DNA of 64,000 nt, from NCBI GenBank assembly GCA_000827265.1, contig KN834756.1, forward strand, positions 240,509 through 304,508. Direction: 5' to 3'. The translations under genes and the position numbers were made by a program. Within the stretch, counting starts at the first letter, position 1. Each line of letters starts with the position of its first letter. The DNA comes from Collybiopsis luxurians FD-317 M1. Taxonomy: Eukaryota > Basidiomycota > Agaricomycetes > Agaricales > Omphalotaceae. Shown one piece after another: positions 11,758 through 25,700 of this stretch. The notes beneath the pieces are model-generated. The model saw only the letters and a list, made by a program, of their open reading frames with translations. It searched no databases and had not been told where the DNA came from.

Positions 11758-14700
11758 TTCCGATAATCTGAGCCTTTGAAACAGCAGTGTAAAAAATCCC
11801 AAGACGGCGAGTACAATGAGAAGGAAAAAAGAGATAGAAAATGATAATGGTCTACGAGAATCTGTGGACGAGTGCTGTGTCATCGCGGCGAGGCTGGATT
11901 TCGTGACCACATGTGTAACGCTCCATGACTTGCCGATGCCGTGCCGGCCAAATGCATTCTGTTCTCACGATCGCCCTCTCGAAATTCTTCGAGTTCAAGG
12001 CAAGAGAACCGTCATGAGCAGACCGCTGAATAAATATGGAAAGGAGCTTGAGCGAGAGGAGCTATACGGTGTGCACTTGGAATTGCGCGTTGACTTCGCT
12101 TCGCAGGTGATACTGGTTCTCCAGCAGTATTTCGTTTTTTTTTTTTCTCGGCTGCTGGTCGCGTTTTCGCTTGTCTGGAGGCTGAGAAATATTTATCGAA
12201 TAATGTAACAACGAACCCCAAGCTCCAATATATATCACTTCTCGTAACTTGCATCCGAGAAGCTATCGAAACATACGGTAACTATTTTTCGTGAAGGAGG
12301 TTATGTTTTTTGATGCAAGTTTCTCTGCGAAAGAAACTGTAAAAAGTTGGGACTCTTCACACGAGCGAAAAGAGGGTGATCTGTTTTCCTTCTGAAAAAT
12401 CAAATTTCTGTCAAGGAAGAAAAACGACCATCCGAGAGTACACGGAGCGGAAGGGAGTGCCTGAACGATAGAAGTTTGCGAGACTCGTCGAGACTCCCAG
12501 AGTCCCATCCTACATTCATGTATCATTCTAACTTTGCGAACTACTTGTCCGGCGGAGACATTGGTGCAAGAGAATTGTTTCTCTGGCATTCAATACAATC
12601 ACTGATCAAGAGATCAGCCTCTTGACGAAGCCTTTTAATCTTATTCGAAACCAACTGTTCCTTCCTTCAATGAGGATATCCTAGCGCCATCGCTATATTG
12701 ACCACAGTATCAGGATCAATGATAATGCTTTTTGGTCCGATTTACAATCTTTTAACGATCTCTTTTATCGCAAGAATATAGGACAAACTTGGTAGTTAAA
12801 GCTGATATCCTTGAATAAAAGGAACTTCGAGTTTTGGCATCGGCAAAGTTCTTGCCGTCAGAACGGCAAGAGAAAGTCCGCGGGTGATTTGACTTGGGCT
12901 TTGAATATGAACGAGGTACGGACGAGGAGAGTAATAAAGTCAGCCGCCTCTCGACGCTGTCAAGGGAGATCATCGGATGCCCAACTTCGAATAAAGTCTG
13001 CGGAAAGAGTGCATTGAGGAGCTGGTTCCTCGGACCCGAAGATGAATTCCCGGCGGTTTGGCCAGCGGAAAAGAAAGAGTACATCATGCTAATGATTTCA
13101 GACTGAGCCAGACAGAATACGGGTCTGCGTCAAAAGTCAAATCGGCCGTGGAGCCGGCGGTCCGCAATTCCATGCCAGTCCCGGTCCCGCTAAACGTCAG
13201 TGTCAGTTACCAACTTTTGGAGGAGCATTAGGAGCGTTCCTTTAGTAACGTTCACAAGTTTATTCAGCGAGTTATCATGATTATGGCATCTTTGACTGCG
13301 CAAGAGGCAACCTTCCAACTTCAGCGCTCAGCGCTCGCTGCGGCTCATGTACTTGGCTTGTACTTGGCTGCCAAACGTGACTCTTCCGCCTTCGTTGCGC
13401 AATATATGACAGTTTCGACAGTGCACGTCTTCTGTCATAATTTATCATTTTGGGTCCCTAACACGCAAATCCGCCACCGCGCGAGCCAGAAAAGCAACCC
13501 GGTTCACCAGGGTTCGTGCTTGTATGTTGTGGATGCAGTTCAGCAGCTAATGTATACCGACCTTTGATTGACAGAAAATATCGGGCAGGAAGTTCTTCTA
13601 CTGTATTCAACAATAACTTCAATTAATTCGGCTCTACCCGAACGCCTCCGTGGGCAGATTATAATTTCAGGCAGCCTCCACATATGAAGCCAGGGGTACG
13701 GTTTCCCTCATACGGCCGTAAATGCCTCTATTTCCGACTTTCTGGAATTTTCAGCTCTTCTACCGTCAAGTCGAGAGCTTCTAAACAATTTTTGATTTAC
13801 ATCTCCGGCATTAATCATACTAGCGCGGGGACCTTCTCAGGCTCTTCCATCTGTCGTGCATGTCCAACGTTTGGAGTGAGAGAAAGGACCCTCGGTTGGA
13901 CGCTCCGGCAGAAAGCTGGAGAATGATCATAAACAGACATCTCAAGTCAGGTAAGTTCAGAAAACAGACAAAACTTTTGGCAGATCATCTATCATAGTAT
14001 CCAACACGTCTGTAAAGCTGTTCCCGCGTCTGTTGTTGTACACATGTCGTCTACGGCCTCAGAAATACATTCAGTGATTGCCCAAATCCCAACTTTCTCA
14101 TGTCGACTCGACTCCAATGGTAAGCAAAGCAGTAGCCATACAATTCCAGGAAGCCGCAAACTCTCTTAGGGGCGTGGCGCCATCATGAAAATCATTCCTT
14201 TGATGCATTGAACTTCCGACAACTCGCGCCAATCCAGTTGAGAAACAGCTTCCCTTTCCCTTTCGACACTGAAGGATTTCGACACGAACAAGCTCAGTTC
14301 GGGAGGATTTTTCGGGTTTTCCACCACCGCATGTTCAAAACGAATCAAGAAGATGAAGATATCTTACTCCCAAGATAATCATGATAATCAAACGTCTCCT
14401 TGCTCGCCTAGACTTCTTCGCGTCCTTCTTATTGACCTTCTCTTTCACCACGGGGCCGCCAGCTGTTGCACCAATTGTGAAGCTTCCGTCACTCAACAGC
14501 GGTACTATTTTTGCAAAAAAAAAAACACCCCGTGCATGTGGCTCATTTAGCTCTGCGAAGAGCTACGGCACCACGGAATCATCCGCCGTCTCCGATGTTC
14601 CTATTTATCACAAGAAACAAATTCCGGTTATTTCTCAAGGAAGCATGATCCTGACTTCTTCGATTATGATATCTCCCACAACATCTTGGAATAAAACGCT

Positions 14701-17700
14701 TGGAGGGCAGCACTCATTGGTTATCTTTGCAACCATGCGGCCACGGCTGGTCCGGAAGCCCATGCCTTCACAAGTCCCGACGGATGGGGTTCTCGCATCA
14801 TTTCAAGTCGGACGCAATAAACGACCAGTCCAGAAGCGGACGCTTTTTACAATTTCCCGTACCTCGGACCAAGGAACCTATCGTTAATGAAAACAATGTG
14901 CAAATCGTTCAGAAGTAATTCCAAGCTGGATATTTTTGAAGAATGTATAAATTTATCCAAATCCTGGACCTTTCCTCTTCCGTATTATGGTCACCTACCG
15001 CGAAGCTCACTAGTACTCCCCATCAGGCATGAGGCGAGAGCTTGAGTCTGCGGACCGCGGGGAAGATGAGAAACCATCTGAAGAGCTCATTATCTGGCCA
15101 ATCACACATCGTTTACCGCATCTGCAAGCGGACTCTCAATCTATGTATTCGTACTCGGTGAATACGTTCATGTCCGAGGTATGAAGAGATTTTTGAGTTC
15201 GTGACGCTGACTCGCGGTTCTCAACGCCTCTTGACCCTTTGCCGCCTTCAAATAAACACATTCGCTGAGAGAAGACATGTCCGTGTTGTGTTGATTCAAT
15301 TTACGCGTCAGCGAATTCCAGGTTTTCCCTTTTTGAATCTAAACTTTGTCTCTCTACAGTTTCGAATCCAATTGGCGTTATGAATCAGCGACGACTGGTC
15401 GCTATATCATCCTGTCAGTTTCAATCGAGTTGAATCAATTCACGACTCTTCATACAATTCTCATTTTGAGTTTGTAGCAGTTCAGGAGATGGAATATATA
15501 TCATCTGGTGAGCGCGCAACGTGCTTACCCTTTGTATCGCAATAAAGTTTCTCCATTTTATTAACTCATTTACTCGGATGGAATACCCAGGCCTGCTTAC
15601 CCCTGGCGCCTGCAGTACATTACAGCGAGTGAAGAGGGAAAAAAAAATCCGGCTCGGATGCGCGGATGTTCTCTTGAAATTCCCACTCAGGATATTTCCC
15701 TTCTTGTCTCCATGTCGGCCATGCGTAGCCAGCCATAAATGTTGAGGCTGCGCATTCTATAGATATGCACTTCATCGGAGGTGTCCTACTTTAGCAACTC
15801 TATCATCGTCTCACAGGTTTAAACAAGAAGCGATCAACGAACCGCGGAAAACATATGTAAGTGATAATTTCGGAAATGTCGAGGTTTTTTTGAGGAGATT
15901 AAGCTCTCATGCATACGCAAAAGTGCGGAAGGAGTGGGCTCAGATGATTTTTTTTTCCCAGATTTGAGTCCTTTTTCCGAGGCCGAGGCCTCAGGCTCGA
16001 CATTCACGCTCACTTGCCAGTTTTCATGGCAGCATTCGTTCACATGCATGCTCATCGACTAATGACCCTGCGCTACATCTGCCTACCAAGGATATCCTCT
16101 TGAACACTATAGAATATTTGAGGAATGTGATTTCGAATGCGATCACTTTGCGATTTGGGTGTACACCCACTCTTAGGCTTTTAAGTTTAGCTTCGTGTCG
16201 AGGTCGATTAACTTCTACACAGTAGGCAATGTGATGTACACATGTAGCCCCCTTTTGAATTATAGTATCGGCCTTATTGAAGTTACCTCGAATGAACCCA
16301 CGAAACCTCAGGCTGGCCCCTCTTGATATCCGGTAAATTTAACGCAGACTGATGCATTAATGCTCTCCGCTAGAGAAAAGAAGAGGTGACATCGCTACTC
16401 GGACTGTTACTTACCAAAGAAGCTAGCGGGAGAAGGGCTGGTGACTTATATCGAACGGAACGGCAGCAATAGCCATTCCGAATTGAGTGTACGTACATCG
16501 TGGTATTCTGGTCAGAACAGAAGCGACTACTCGCTATAAAGCGCTGGTCTTCTCCTTGTGCGCCGTCGTTATATCCCGGATATCGTTCGCAAGAGGATGG
16601 TTCTATTACGAGGGCATTGTTACTCGCAGGATATTCCGTGATTGTAATCATTCAAGAAGCCCAACACTGCTGTATATGACGAGATATGTCTAGGTAAACA
16701 TTCATATATATGACTCTATGATTAATGATGGTGTGTTATTGGCAACTTCCATTCAGGCACTTTGGTCGACTCGCTCATGCTCATGCTCATGCTTCAGTAC
16801 TTCAGTTTGTGCTTGTGCATCTTATTTATATACAAGGTCACGTACAACCTTACTGCACCTCTGCACCGCAATGATTTAGTGTTCCATCCGTTCCATACAA
16901 GAGCTAGATGCCCCTAAGCAACTGAGCCGACTTGGAAGTCTGGTCATTTTCGGCTGGCCTTGAAGCTACTGAGCAGTACGATGTCACATGCGGCACCCTG
17001 CGAGAGTTATAGTACTCTTTATCGTCCACGAGTTCATTTGAAAGGATTTCAGAATGATAGATAAATGGCTCTAATTATAATTAATGGCTCCAAAAGCCGG
17101 GGCGATTATTTAGAGCTTGTATACCTCCTTTGTTCAATTAAGCCCGTCACGTTGCTCTAACCCGCACCAATGCCGGATCACATTGTTATCCAAAGCTTGC
17201 CCTTGCGTGATCCATATCCACAGCCATATCCAATATCCAACCAGCTACGCGTTGGTGCTTTCAAAAATAGCTAACACGTGCATCTCACGTGGAGGAAAAG
17301 GCACCGCGCCAGAAGGCCCAGGGCCCCCTTCTTCGACCTCTTACTTCACCAGCTTGAGCGCGTTCATGGCAGGCATCCCCCTGTTGCTTTGCTGATACGG
17401 TTGTTCTCTCTAAAGGATAGATGGGACATTCCCAATCAAATCTTTCGTACGAGTAAATCCGTCGCTGACAGCTTTTGGTTTCAGATCAGAATAGCAAGGG
17501 AAATAAACACGCCCAACTGAAGCATTGGAATTGCTGATAGCACTGCTGGTCTCACTGAGCAGTGTCGCAAAATAGGGCCCTAGAAAAACTTGCAATTCTT
17601 CACGCCTATCATTCCATCGTACAAGATATCAATTTATCTGTCATACCGCCACATTGCTCCGCAATTTCTCCTTCTTCGAGTGCCTATAGTCACGGCCCAA

Positions 17701-18133
17701 TGATTCGCAGGACAAACTGGAGCATGATACTTATGAGTTCAGTCAAGAAAAATGATTTGTGCAACTCGGCAACCAAAGAGGTAACTGGGATCATTACGCG
17801 AAAGTGAAATGAACCGAACCCATATGATTTGGTCCGTTTCTTGCACACGCTCTTCACCTCGGAAATCGCCTTCCTTGACCTTTGATTTTTTTTCTCATTC
17901 AAGATCTCAGGACAGATAGCATCGTGCTTCCACCTATATAAAAGAATCAGGCTCGCATAATTCTTTGCCACATCCGCTACCACCGCTTGTATATAAATCC
18001 TCAAGATTTCACTTTTGGGCCTTTCCCTTTCGTCAACCACTACCTTCTATCCCTTCTTCTTGTCTCATCATCGATATCATCGGATTCAGATACAATATAT
18101 CTTCTGACGCCGAATTCTCACCATCAACTCTAT
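11758..18133. other. Gene-poor region
   Basis: About 6.4 kb with no gene I can support. The longest frame (14381-14887, plus) starts with a hydrophobic, signal-like N-terminus (MIIKRLLARLDFFASFLL) but becomes non-descript and contains an A-rich run, so it is not called. Other frames around 12.2-13.1 kb and 17.1-17.8 kb match nothing I know. A hairpin lies at 12850-12871, and short CTCATG repeats lie near 16775-16795. Confidence 0.45.
12850..12871. other. Short perfect hairpin (9-bp stem, 4-base loop)
   Basis: TCTTGCCGT and ACGGCAAGA are reverse complements separated by CAGA. No T-run or gene end adjoins it, so a role is not evident. Confidence 0.5.
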
Positions 18134-18991
18134 ATGTCTTCTCCCTCCAACGCATTTCACCTTCGTCCAGTTTCAGCTTCGGAGTCGCCGACCGCGAGCT
18201 CCAGTGGGTCTTCACCAACGGCGGAAAAGGTTAACATGAGAACTTTTCGAGAAGGGGATAGCTCGGTAGTTTTGAGAGGTGTGCACTTGGTTGTTTTCAT
18301 TTGAACAAGACAATTAAACGTTTAATAAGATCTTGACTTGGACACTACTCTGCGGGGAAAATTTCCAAACTTGCCGGCACCACCGACTGGACACGACCTA
18401 ATGGCAATGTTTCCCCCACCTGCGCCCTCGCTCGTCTTACCGAACAGAAGGACAGAGGCGACGTCAGGCTATTTTCATCTGCAAGAACGAGCATATTTCG
18501 CACAAGCGGGAAGGGAAATAATCAGGGTAAGGGTGGACGTTGACGTACGGGACATGGCTATGGATGTTGATGACCGAAAGCATGATGACAAGAGACAGAT
18601 TCGGAACATGGAACTAGGAAGGAGAGAGGAGGATGCTCGTGGAATGGCACCGCATATTTCACCTCGGTTGACAACTATGCATAGTCCAAGAGACCACCAC
18701 CGGGAAGAAATCGAACATGTTTCGCCGAGAGAACATCATGCCCGGCCATCTATCCCTACACTTCGTCGCATGTCCATCGATGCTTCTCATCAACACTCCC
18801 CTCCCAAGCAGCGATACCCATATACACCAGAGGAATCTGACCCTCGGGAGCTTCGACTCACGCCCTCGGAGTATCCTAACTCCGCATTCCCTCATCCCGA
18901 CGAGTCCGACGAGGCATGGCGCCGGCCTATGCCTTATGCAGAGCGAAGGAGGGCCGGTAAACATACTCGGAGGGTTATTGTCAAAAATTAA
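18134..18991 (+). CDS. Hypothetical Ser/Pro- and charge-rich protein
   Basis: Two exons join in phase, 18134-18278 and 18330-18991, through a 51-bp GTGTGC..TAAG intron, giving about 268 residues. The N-terminus is Ser/Pro-rich (MSSPSNAFHLRPVSASE). The middle has a conserved-looking block, FPNLPAPPTGHDLMAMFPPP, then ATSGYFHLQERAYFAQAGREIIRVRVDVD. The C-terminal half is rich in Arg, His, Pro and Asp, probably disordered, and ends with a basic KHTRRVIVKN. There is no membrane segment or recognised domain. Its size and basic tail would allow a nuclear or regulatory protein, but that is a guess. The 5' flank is pyrimidine-rich, as is usual for fungal promoters. Confidence 0.6.
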
Positions 18992-21900
18992 TGCATCTTC
19001 ATCTACTGTGAGTCTTGAGGTGCTCTTCTCTTGATTTTCATACCATCGGCGTTTCGGCATCGTTCCTTGGATCTGTCTGTGTCAATCCGTCGATATCCTT
19101 CTTCATCTACTTTACGGAAGTGCCTATCGCATGTCCGTCAGCACTATCATTTTCTGTCCGCTTTCTATGTAGACAGATCTTTCGGCGTTGACGTGATCTG
19201 ACTTTTCTACCCTATTCTCTTTGTCGCCCCCTGACGTGAACATGTACTGATTGTGGATCCTTTTACATAGTTTTTTGTTCCACATCGACCCCGTCGCGTC
19301 CATTTCGAGGCAATTGCCTAATCAACTCCTCCGCAGAGCGTCCCGTTATCCTTCCTATCAACGACAAACTGCCAACTAAAGTATCGACATCCTCATGTTT
19401 TCCCAATGAAGGCACAGCTTTTCATCTGCCATTCTTCGCATACCGTAACTTTCATTTGGGCCTTTCCTCACCTCCTTGTCTCCTTTTATCTACCTCCGTC
19501 TGTCACGGTCCAAACCATTTGTCAACTCAACTCATCCTCCTTTGTGATTATTCAAGACTCATCTGTCATGCTACGTCCATAATGTCTCCGTTTTTTTTTT
19601 GCTTTTGCGCTGCGTTTGATGCATTGGTGATCTTATTGCTTAACTACTACTACTCTACTCGCTCCATGTCTGATCCAAGTTTTCCATCTTTCATAGCTAT
19701 TTCGATATTTTAACCCCATATCTCTTTTCATGACGACTGTCACTGTCTTCGCTTTCATCCTACATATAATAGTGATTTTTTGACTTGCCACGCTCGCTGG
19801 CAGCACATGAAATCTTTTTTTGCCGATACAATAAAGTCTACTACTCTATCGTAATTTCTCTCTTATGCTGTATGTATGTTTAACTATCCTACTAACGATA
19901 AGCCACCTCATGTACATACCGGTCCTACAATACATACGCTCGCAGCATGCAGTGTTTCTGTTGCTCAAAAATGGCTAGTTCGATTAGGCTCGGTGTAACT
20001 GCCAGTGAGCGCGGAATGATTTCATGATAGATGCGATAGGATTAGGCCCCCCGTAAACACAAGAACAGGCTAAGAGATAAACGGAAAGTCGAGGCGGCCC
20101 ACAATCATGGTGGTCTTTGACGGAGCTTCGGACATCAAGTACCTTTGCGCTATCTACTGAATTGGACCAATGCCCTTGCTCGCGAAGCCCTTGGTTATGT
20201 ATTGGGAAAACAGCTTGTCCAATCGATATCGATGTACCTTCGGATTCTCGGACCCATTGTGGAGCGCTGGGTGTGTCAGCAGGTGTATGGACCATATAGC
20301 ATACATGCACACCTTCCGGCACCTGCATAGACTTTCTAGGCCATTGACCTAAAAGAAACAACTTTTGGGAACCAGGATGGAACAGGCTGGCCGTGGATGA
20401 CCAGGATAAGTCAAATGAAGCGAGCTGTAGATAGAGTAGATTGGCTGTCATGACGAGCTTGGGAGGGATCTTGAGCCACACTGTGGTCCGAGACAAACAG
20501 TCCAAAAAGGGAGTGAACCGAATTGACGCTATCGGTTCAAATTTTCTATGGGATACGGCCCTTACAGCCTTTAAAGTACACCGCTTAAAGTCTTGGTAGT
20601 AGTCGTGGCCAATACTTAAGAAACAATTCCACTCGGCCGACCCAGTGCCAGGTAGCTGAGGGCGCAACGACGTTATTATTACTCCTCGTTCAATACGACA
20701 CTATGCATCATGTTGAACCGCAATAAATCACGTCACCGTCATTGAGCTGTTTTTAGTTTTGACTGAATCCTATCAGCGCAACAGAGTCCAGGCCTGCCGA
20801 TTATCCATTGAGTCTCTTAATGAACCAGTACTTTCAATATAGGCGGTTGATAGCTTTCCGAGAGTAACGAATACGCATTGAAGAATGTCTAGCTCACAAA
20901 TTGAGAATAGCTACCGGTTACCCGTCTTTCGTCAAGTGATGCTATATTCAGATACCATGTTTAGCTACTCGTGCCTCACGAATTCGGTTTGTCAAGTACA
21001 TATGTCTTCTATTCAATATGCCCATCTGTTGCCCAAAATGACAAATGACACCGCATCTGACTCCAAGCGAAATTTCGAACATTGGAACACTTCGTGATTG
21101 CTGTCCCTCCTCCGTTAGTCCACTTGCTCACACAGTTCGGATTTTCAGGTCCTTTATGCTTAGATCTCATGACTTACTCCATTGACCGCTTCCGGAGACA
21201 TCAGCCTGCTTCTTCAGCCGTACCTTTTCGATACATCTCCGGAGTAACGATTTTAGGTTCCTAAGCTGGGGCAACTTCTCCGACGAAAGATTCGTCCGAG
21301 GATGTCGTTCATGAAGGATATCCGGAATTGTTAATGGGGGAACTTTCCCAGCTGACTGCTTAATTTGAAGAGTCGCGCGCAGATTTAAGGGCGCATCGTT
21401 GTGGTTTTGTGCCTTTGCCAGTCGATATTTATGATTTTGATTTCATTTAGGGACCATTCATCTCAATTATCTGACTTACAGTAGCGTACGCGCAAATGAT
21501 CGACTGGGTGTGACAATATCACATGATTGATCACTTGTATTGTTACTTGTCACGTTTACGCGTTGGGCTCACCACCAGACCAGCGACAAAGCTTCTTTTG
21601 CGATATCTATGTCCGAAACATGCGAATCTTCCTTATCTCGAATCGCTCAAGGCACCCTCGGATGGAACTTGACGTAAATACTACACCTTTTCATTCTTCG
21701 AATCCAGACTGAATATCAGATTCTGGACAACCGTGTCAATGAGTACAGCTCTTTCATTCTTCGCGGTCATATTCATTCTATATATCCTAAACTGTCGGCC
21801 TTACCCCTTGAGTGATCTCACGTCCTTCAGTTTGAGAATTTGGAAAAGTTCATTGCACCAACATTCAAATTCGAAATCGCTGTAGAGTCTGAGTGTAGAT

Positions 21901-22717
21901 GAGTACTGATGATCTTCTTGTTGTGACAAAGAGTGCTGTGGCGTTAGAAGATCAGTTACATCACTTACACAAATCTATTGCAGTTTGATATGTAGCGGGG
22001 TACCGTATTCATTTGAGTTATGAGGCAAGTTTCACGGTCAACAAAAGCGCTTTGTAATAAGCGCCACGATCTCAATCAACGTTTTACTGCCAAATACCAC
22101 CTTGAGTCTAGTACGTGATGGTATCCCAGAACATAGGATGTCTCGACCTCGATGCAGGGAACTATCATAGTCAATGAACCTTGACGGTTTCAAATCAAGA
22201 ATGACATGGAGATAGTAGAGGCGCAGATATTCTGTCAACAGATGATCCGTCAAATGCATCGCCAGCGTACTACATGGCGTTCTTGTTACCAGCAGCAGGA
22301 CGACGTCGACATAGAGCGATCTTATTGTTTGAGTATCAAAAAAACCGTGTCACCCGTTTGAGTGTTCCAAAATAGTCAAGTTTGAAGCGAGCTGAGAAGG
22401 GTTTATCAACTCAACGCTCAACTCATTCACCAAAGGCGCACTGTTGCGGCCGTCAAATGCGTATAATGTGGTGTACACTGTGTCGCAGCGGATGTGCCTG
22501 TTCTACTCTGCGGTATGACTGATAAACAAATGGTATTCCGATTTTGGTGAGAGAGTATGACTTTTACAAGGAAATTACAGGAAACATTTTTGTCCTCAAC
22601 GGGTCCGTGCTAATCAACTATGTTCATGATTTTGAGTTTAGATGCCTGCCTGACCCCATTTAGAAAGATGGGAAAGGAGTCAGTGGCACGTACTCACTGA
22701 GCGGCCAAACACAGACC
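18992..22717. other. Intergenic region with one unclassified open frame
   Basis: No gene is supportable. The region 19000-19900 is T/C-rich and probably holds the 3' UTR of the preceding gene. A 684-bp minus-strand open frame (19984-20667) is unusually long for non-coding DNA here and is listed separately. Beyond 20.7 kb only short frames are seen. Confidence 0.45.
19984..20667 (-). other. Unclassified 228-codon open frame
   Basis: The frame stays open for 684 bp but starts at TTG; the first in-frame ATG comes only at about codon 73 (MTANLLYLQLASFDLSW). The composition is not low complexity and contains blocks such as FEPIASIRFTPFLDC. I recognise no family. It may be one exon of an unrecognised gene, a decayed gene, or chance. 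Confidence 0.2.
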
Positions 22718-25700
22718 TTATACAAACACACTTTCCGTAGGACCGAGATAACTATATTGCAGGTTACCGGTATCTAGAAACACAGGCAATATTAGATTTT
22801 TCGCCTGATGGATGCGAGAACTACTTACCAATGTCAAATTTCTGCACTACCACAGCAGGCTCAATCATGAAAAGCTGTAAAATTGTTAGATTGGATGGCG
22901 GTTGAAAGTGCGTTGCTATTACCTTCATGGTCTGAGGACCTGGGGTGATATTGAAGGTCATGTTGACACTGACAATAACATTTGCCGCAAAACCGTCCCG
23001 GCCAGCCCAGGCCACAGGCTCGCCACCAGGAGTGGCATCAGGAGGAATGAAGTACGAAGTCTGAATTGGCTCAGAGCCGACCTGCAGAGCAAAACCAAGC
23101 GGGCGGTCGTCTCCATTAGCATTGAGCGAAGGCGACAAGCGTGTAACAACAGTAATGTTGGTTCGGTTGCTAAGAACGAAGAAATCGTACTCGCTGAAAT
23201 CACAGCTTGAGCCAATCTCTCTGTGTAGCCACTTGTTCAAGCTTACATAGAAGGTCCAGTCCCAGCAGTGAAGTTTGCGCCATTATCTCCATCGCGAGGC
23301 CAAGGGGTGATTCCAGACAGCGTCCTTCCTAGCCCGGGTAAGTTCTTCCAGAATATTCCGGATACAGATGTATTGCGACTGGCATGGGCAGCTTCGAAAG
23401 ATACCACTCCAAGTCCCGTGCTTTCGACGAATCCTATACCAGTAGTTCAAACTCGTGCACTTCATCAGTTATGGCCTAGATACGAACCAGTGAAGTTAGA
23501 TGGAACATTTTGTTTCGTATTCTGTGCTTCGATGAAAACGGGGACCACGAGATCGCTTTGATTTGGAGCGACGGCGGTAAAGTTAATCTGTGCCATAGTC
23601 GATCCGGGGGGTAGCTGACTCCAATCGGGTACCGACACAAATACTCTTTGTTCTGGAGAATTCGGAGACAATGATCCACGCGTATCAGAAAGTGAAAGCC
23701 ATGAAGCATTGGACGTAGCACTCCAGGTGAACGATACCTATATGATTGCAATTAGAGAAGCTGTCAACTACTCGTTCAGAAAAAAACACCAACAGGGCCA
23801 CCTGATCCGACGTCAATATAGATATTCCCGAATGGAGTGAAGGAATCCAGAGTCATAGTCGGTGGAGGACAGCTGTACTGCTGAGCACAATCGAACATAT
23901 TGTCACCCGGCCTGCAAAAAAGATTGCTCTGAGTCAATGTCGTATACAATGAACGTGAACTCACCAAGCACCCATGCTTCCCTCAGGAACGATTCTCATA
24001 ACACCCGGAAGAGCTTGTTTTCTACTCTGTACACGATTTACGGCCGGCATGGTGTTGGTCATCGGCTGCTGCCAGTAATAATATCCAACATGAGTCTGGT
24101 CCATCATACTGGAGGTAGCGACGTTGAGGAAAAAGATCCTGGAACACAGAAAGAAACATACTGATCCCATTTGCCTGAAGAAGATATTCACTCATATATT
24201 TGTGAACAGAAGAAGCCATGACTCACCCCCTAGAATGCTATGGTACTCCACCTCCAAATCGTAGTCTTTCTCGAATAACGCCTCAACTTGATCGGCCAAA
24301 TTATTTGCACTAAGTCTGGCCTGCGATGCATGTAGATTGTTTTGACCTGCAAATATGAGCATCTTCCCAAGAGTTTGGGAAGCAAGAACAGGATGTTGGA
24401 CGAGCTCAAAGAATGAGGGCTGTAAGTCTGGTGAGAGTTTGTTGTAAATTTCTGTGGATGCGTTTGCAAGGGTGTCCCATTGAGTAACCACCCGGTCAGC
24501 TCTGTCCAAAATAAATCAATATCAATGCAAGGGAAGGTATCACCGCGGAACCTACTCTCGATAATTGACCAGGCTGAAAGTAGTGCTGTTCAAAAGCTCT
24601 GGCTTCCTGCGAGCATTATACCTAGTAAGATTCGCCACAATTTCCGCGACCTTCTCAGCCTCGGAGGTATCTAGCTTGAACTCGCGCTCAGCCCATTGCG
24701 TGACAAATTTATCCACGTTGTCAGGGTTCAGATTGGAGCTATTCCACCCGAGAGCCATGTAGTATTCGATTTCCCGTTCGTAAGGCTTTACGTCGCCCAC
24801 ATTGAGGACCCATACTCGAGTGGCGTTCCGAATGATTGCGAGTGACAGTTGTTCGTATAACTGAGAAAAGGTTAGGATCTTGACGGTCAAAAATGGAAGA
24901 TGACACTTGCTTTCGATAACTGAGTGCTTGTAATCCACCTGGAAAAGAGTGAATATCCTAGAATTATTCCAAGTATTTAGGTGGCGTACTTGTAATCACT
25001 CGGCGAAGCAACCTTTTTTGGAACGAATGAAACATGTAGATGGCGTTCAAGACTGACAAACATACCATATCAACCTAAATGAAAGATCGTGACACTGAAT
25101 TCAAGCGAGTAGAGGGACACAACACACATGATAATACACCCCTGCACCACCCGTCCGATTTCTTTCAGAAGCAACAGGATAGCGCCTCATATTCCCGTAA
25201 CTGAAAGAAGAAATTCAATCAACCTGGGAATGTTTGACCAGAATTCGCTAGTACACTTACTCGTCATCAGTCCACATCAGGGCGACATCGTCTGGGACCG
25301 GCAGTCCCATTTCGTAGTATCCCTCTACCTCTGAATAGAGAGTCCATACTTGGGGAATGGTGGTCACATCGGTCGTGTTGAACACATTGGCGAATATCCC
25401 TCTTTGATCCTGAATAATTTTCTCGAGTAATTGAATATCTCCGACTAGAGGAACTGTGATCGTGAAAATCAGTTAGTATCACCGCAGTAGGAAGGTATTG
25501 GTAGAGCATACGATCTCCATCCCCTCTCATCCCAATGGTATATAAACCCTCGAATGGCGCCGCTCGCTCAACGCCTTGGACCCAAAAGTTATATACATTG
25601 GCGGCATTGACGGAGTAGTCCCAAGGACCATCTCCGAGAAGATCCCACTCAGTCGGTACCGAGCGCATCATCGGTTCTTCATGGCTGATCCGAGGTCAAT

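Noticed and set aside
12752..13106. Overlapping frames on both strands suggesting a small gene
   Set aside because: Neither strand shows a known motif or good splice signals, and the two frames compete without evidence for either.
14381..14887. 168-codon plus-strand frame with a hydrophobic, signal-like start
   Set aside because: After the first 25 residues there is no recognisable domain, the frame crosses a poly-A run, and no splice-linked extension was convincing.
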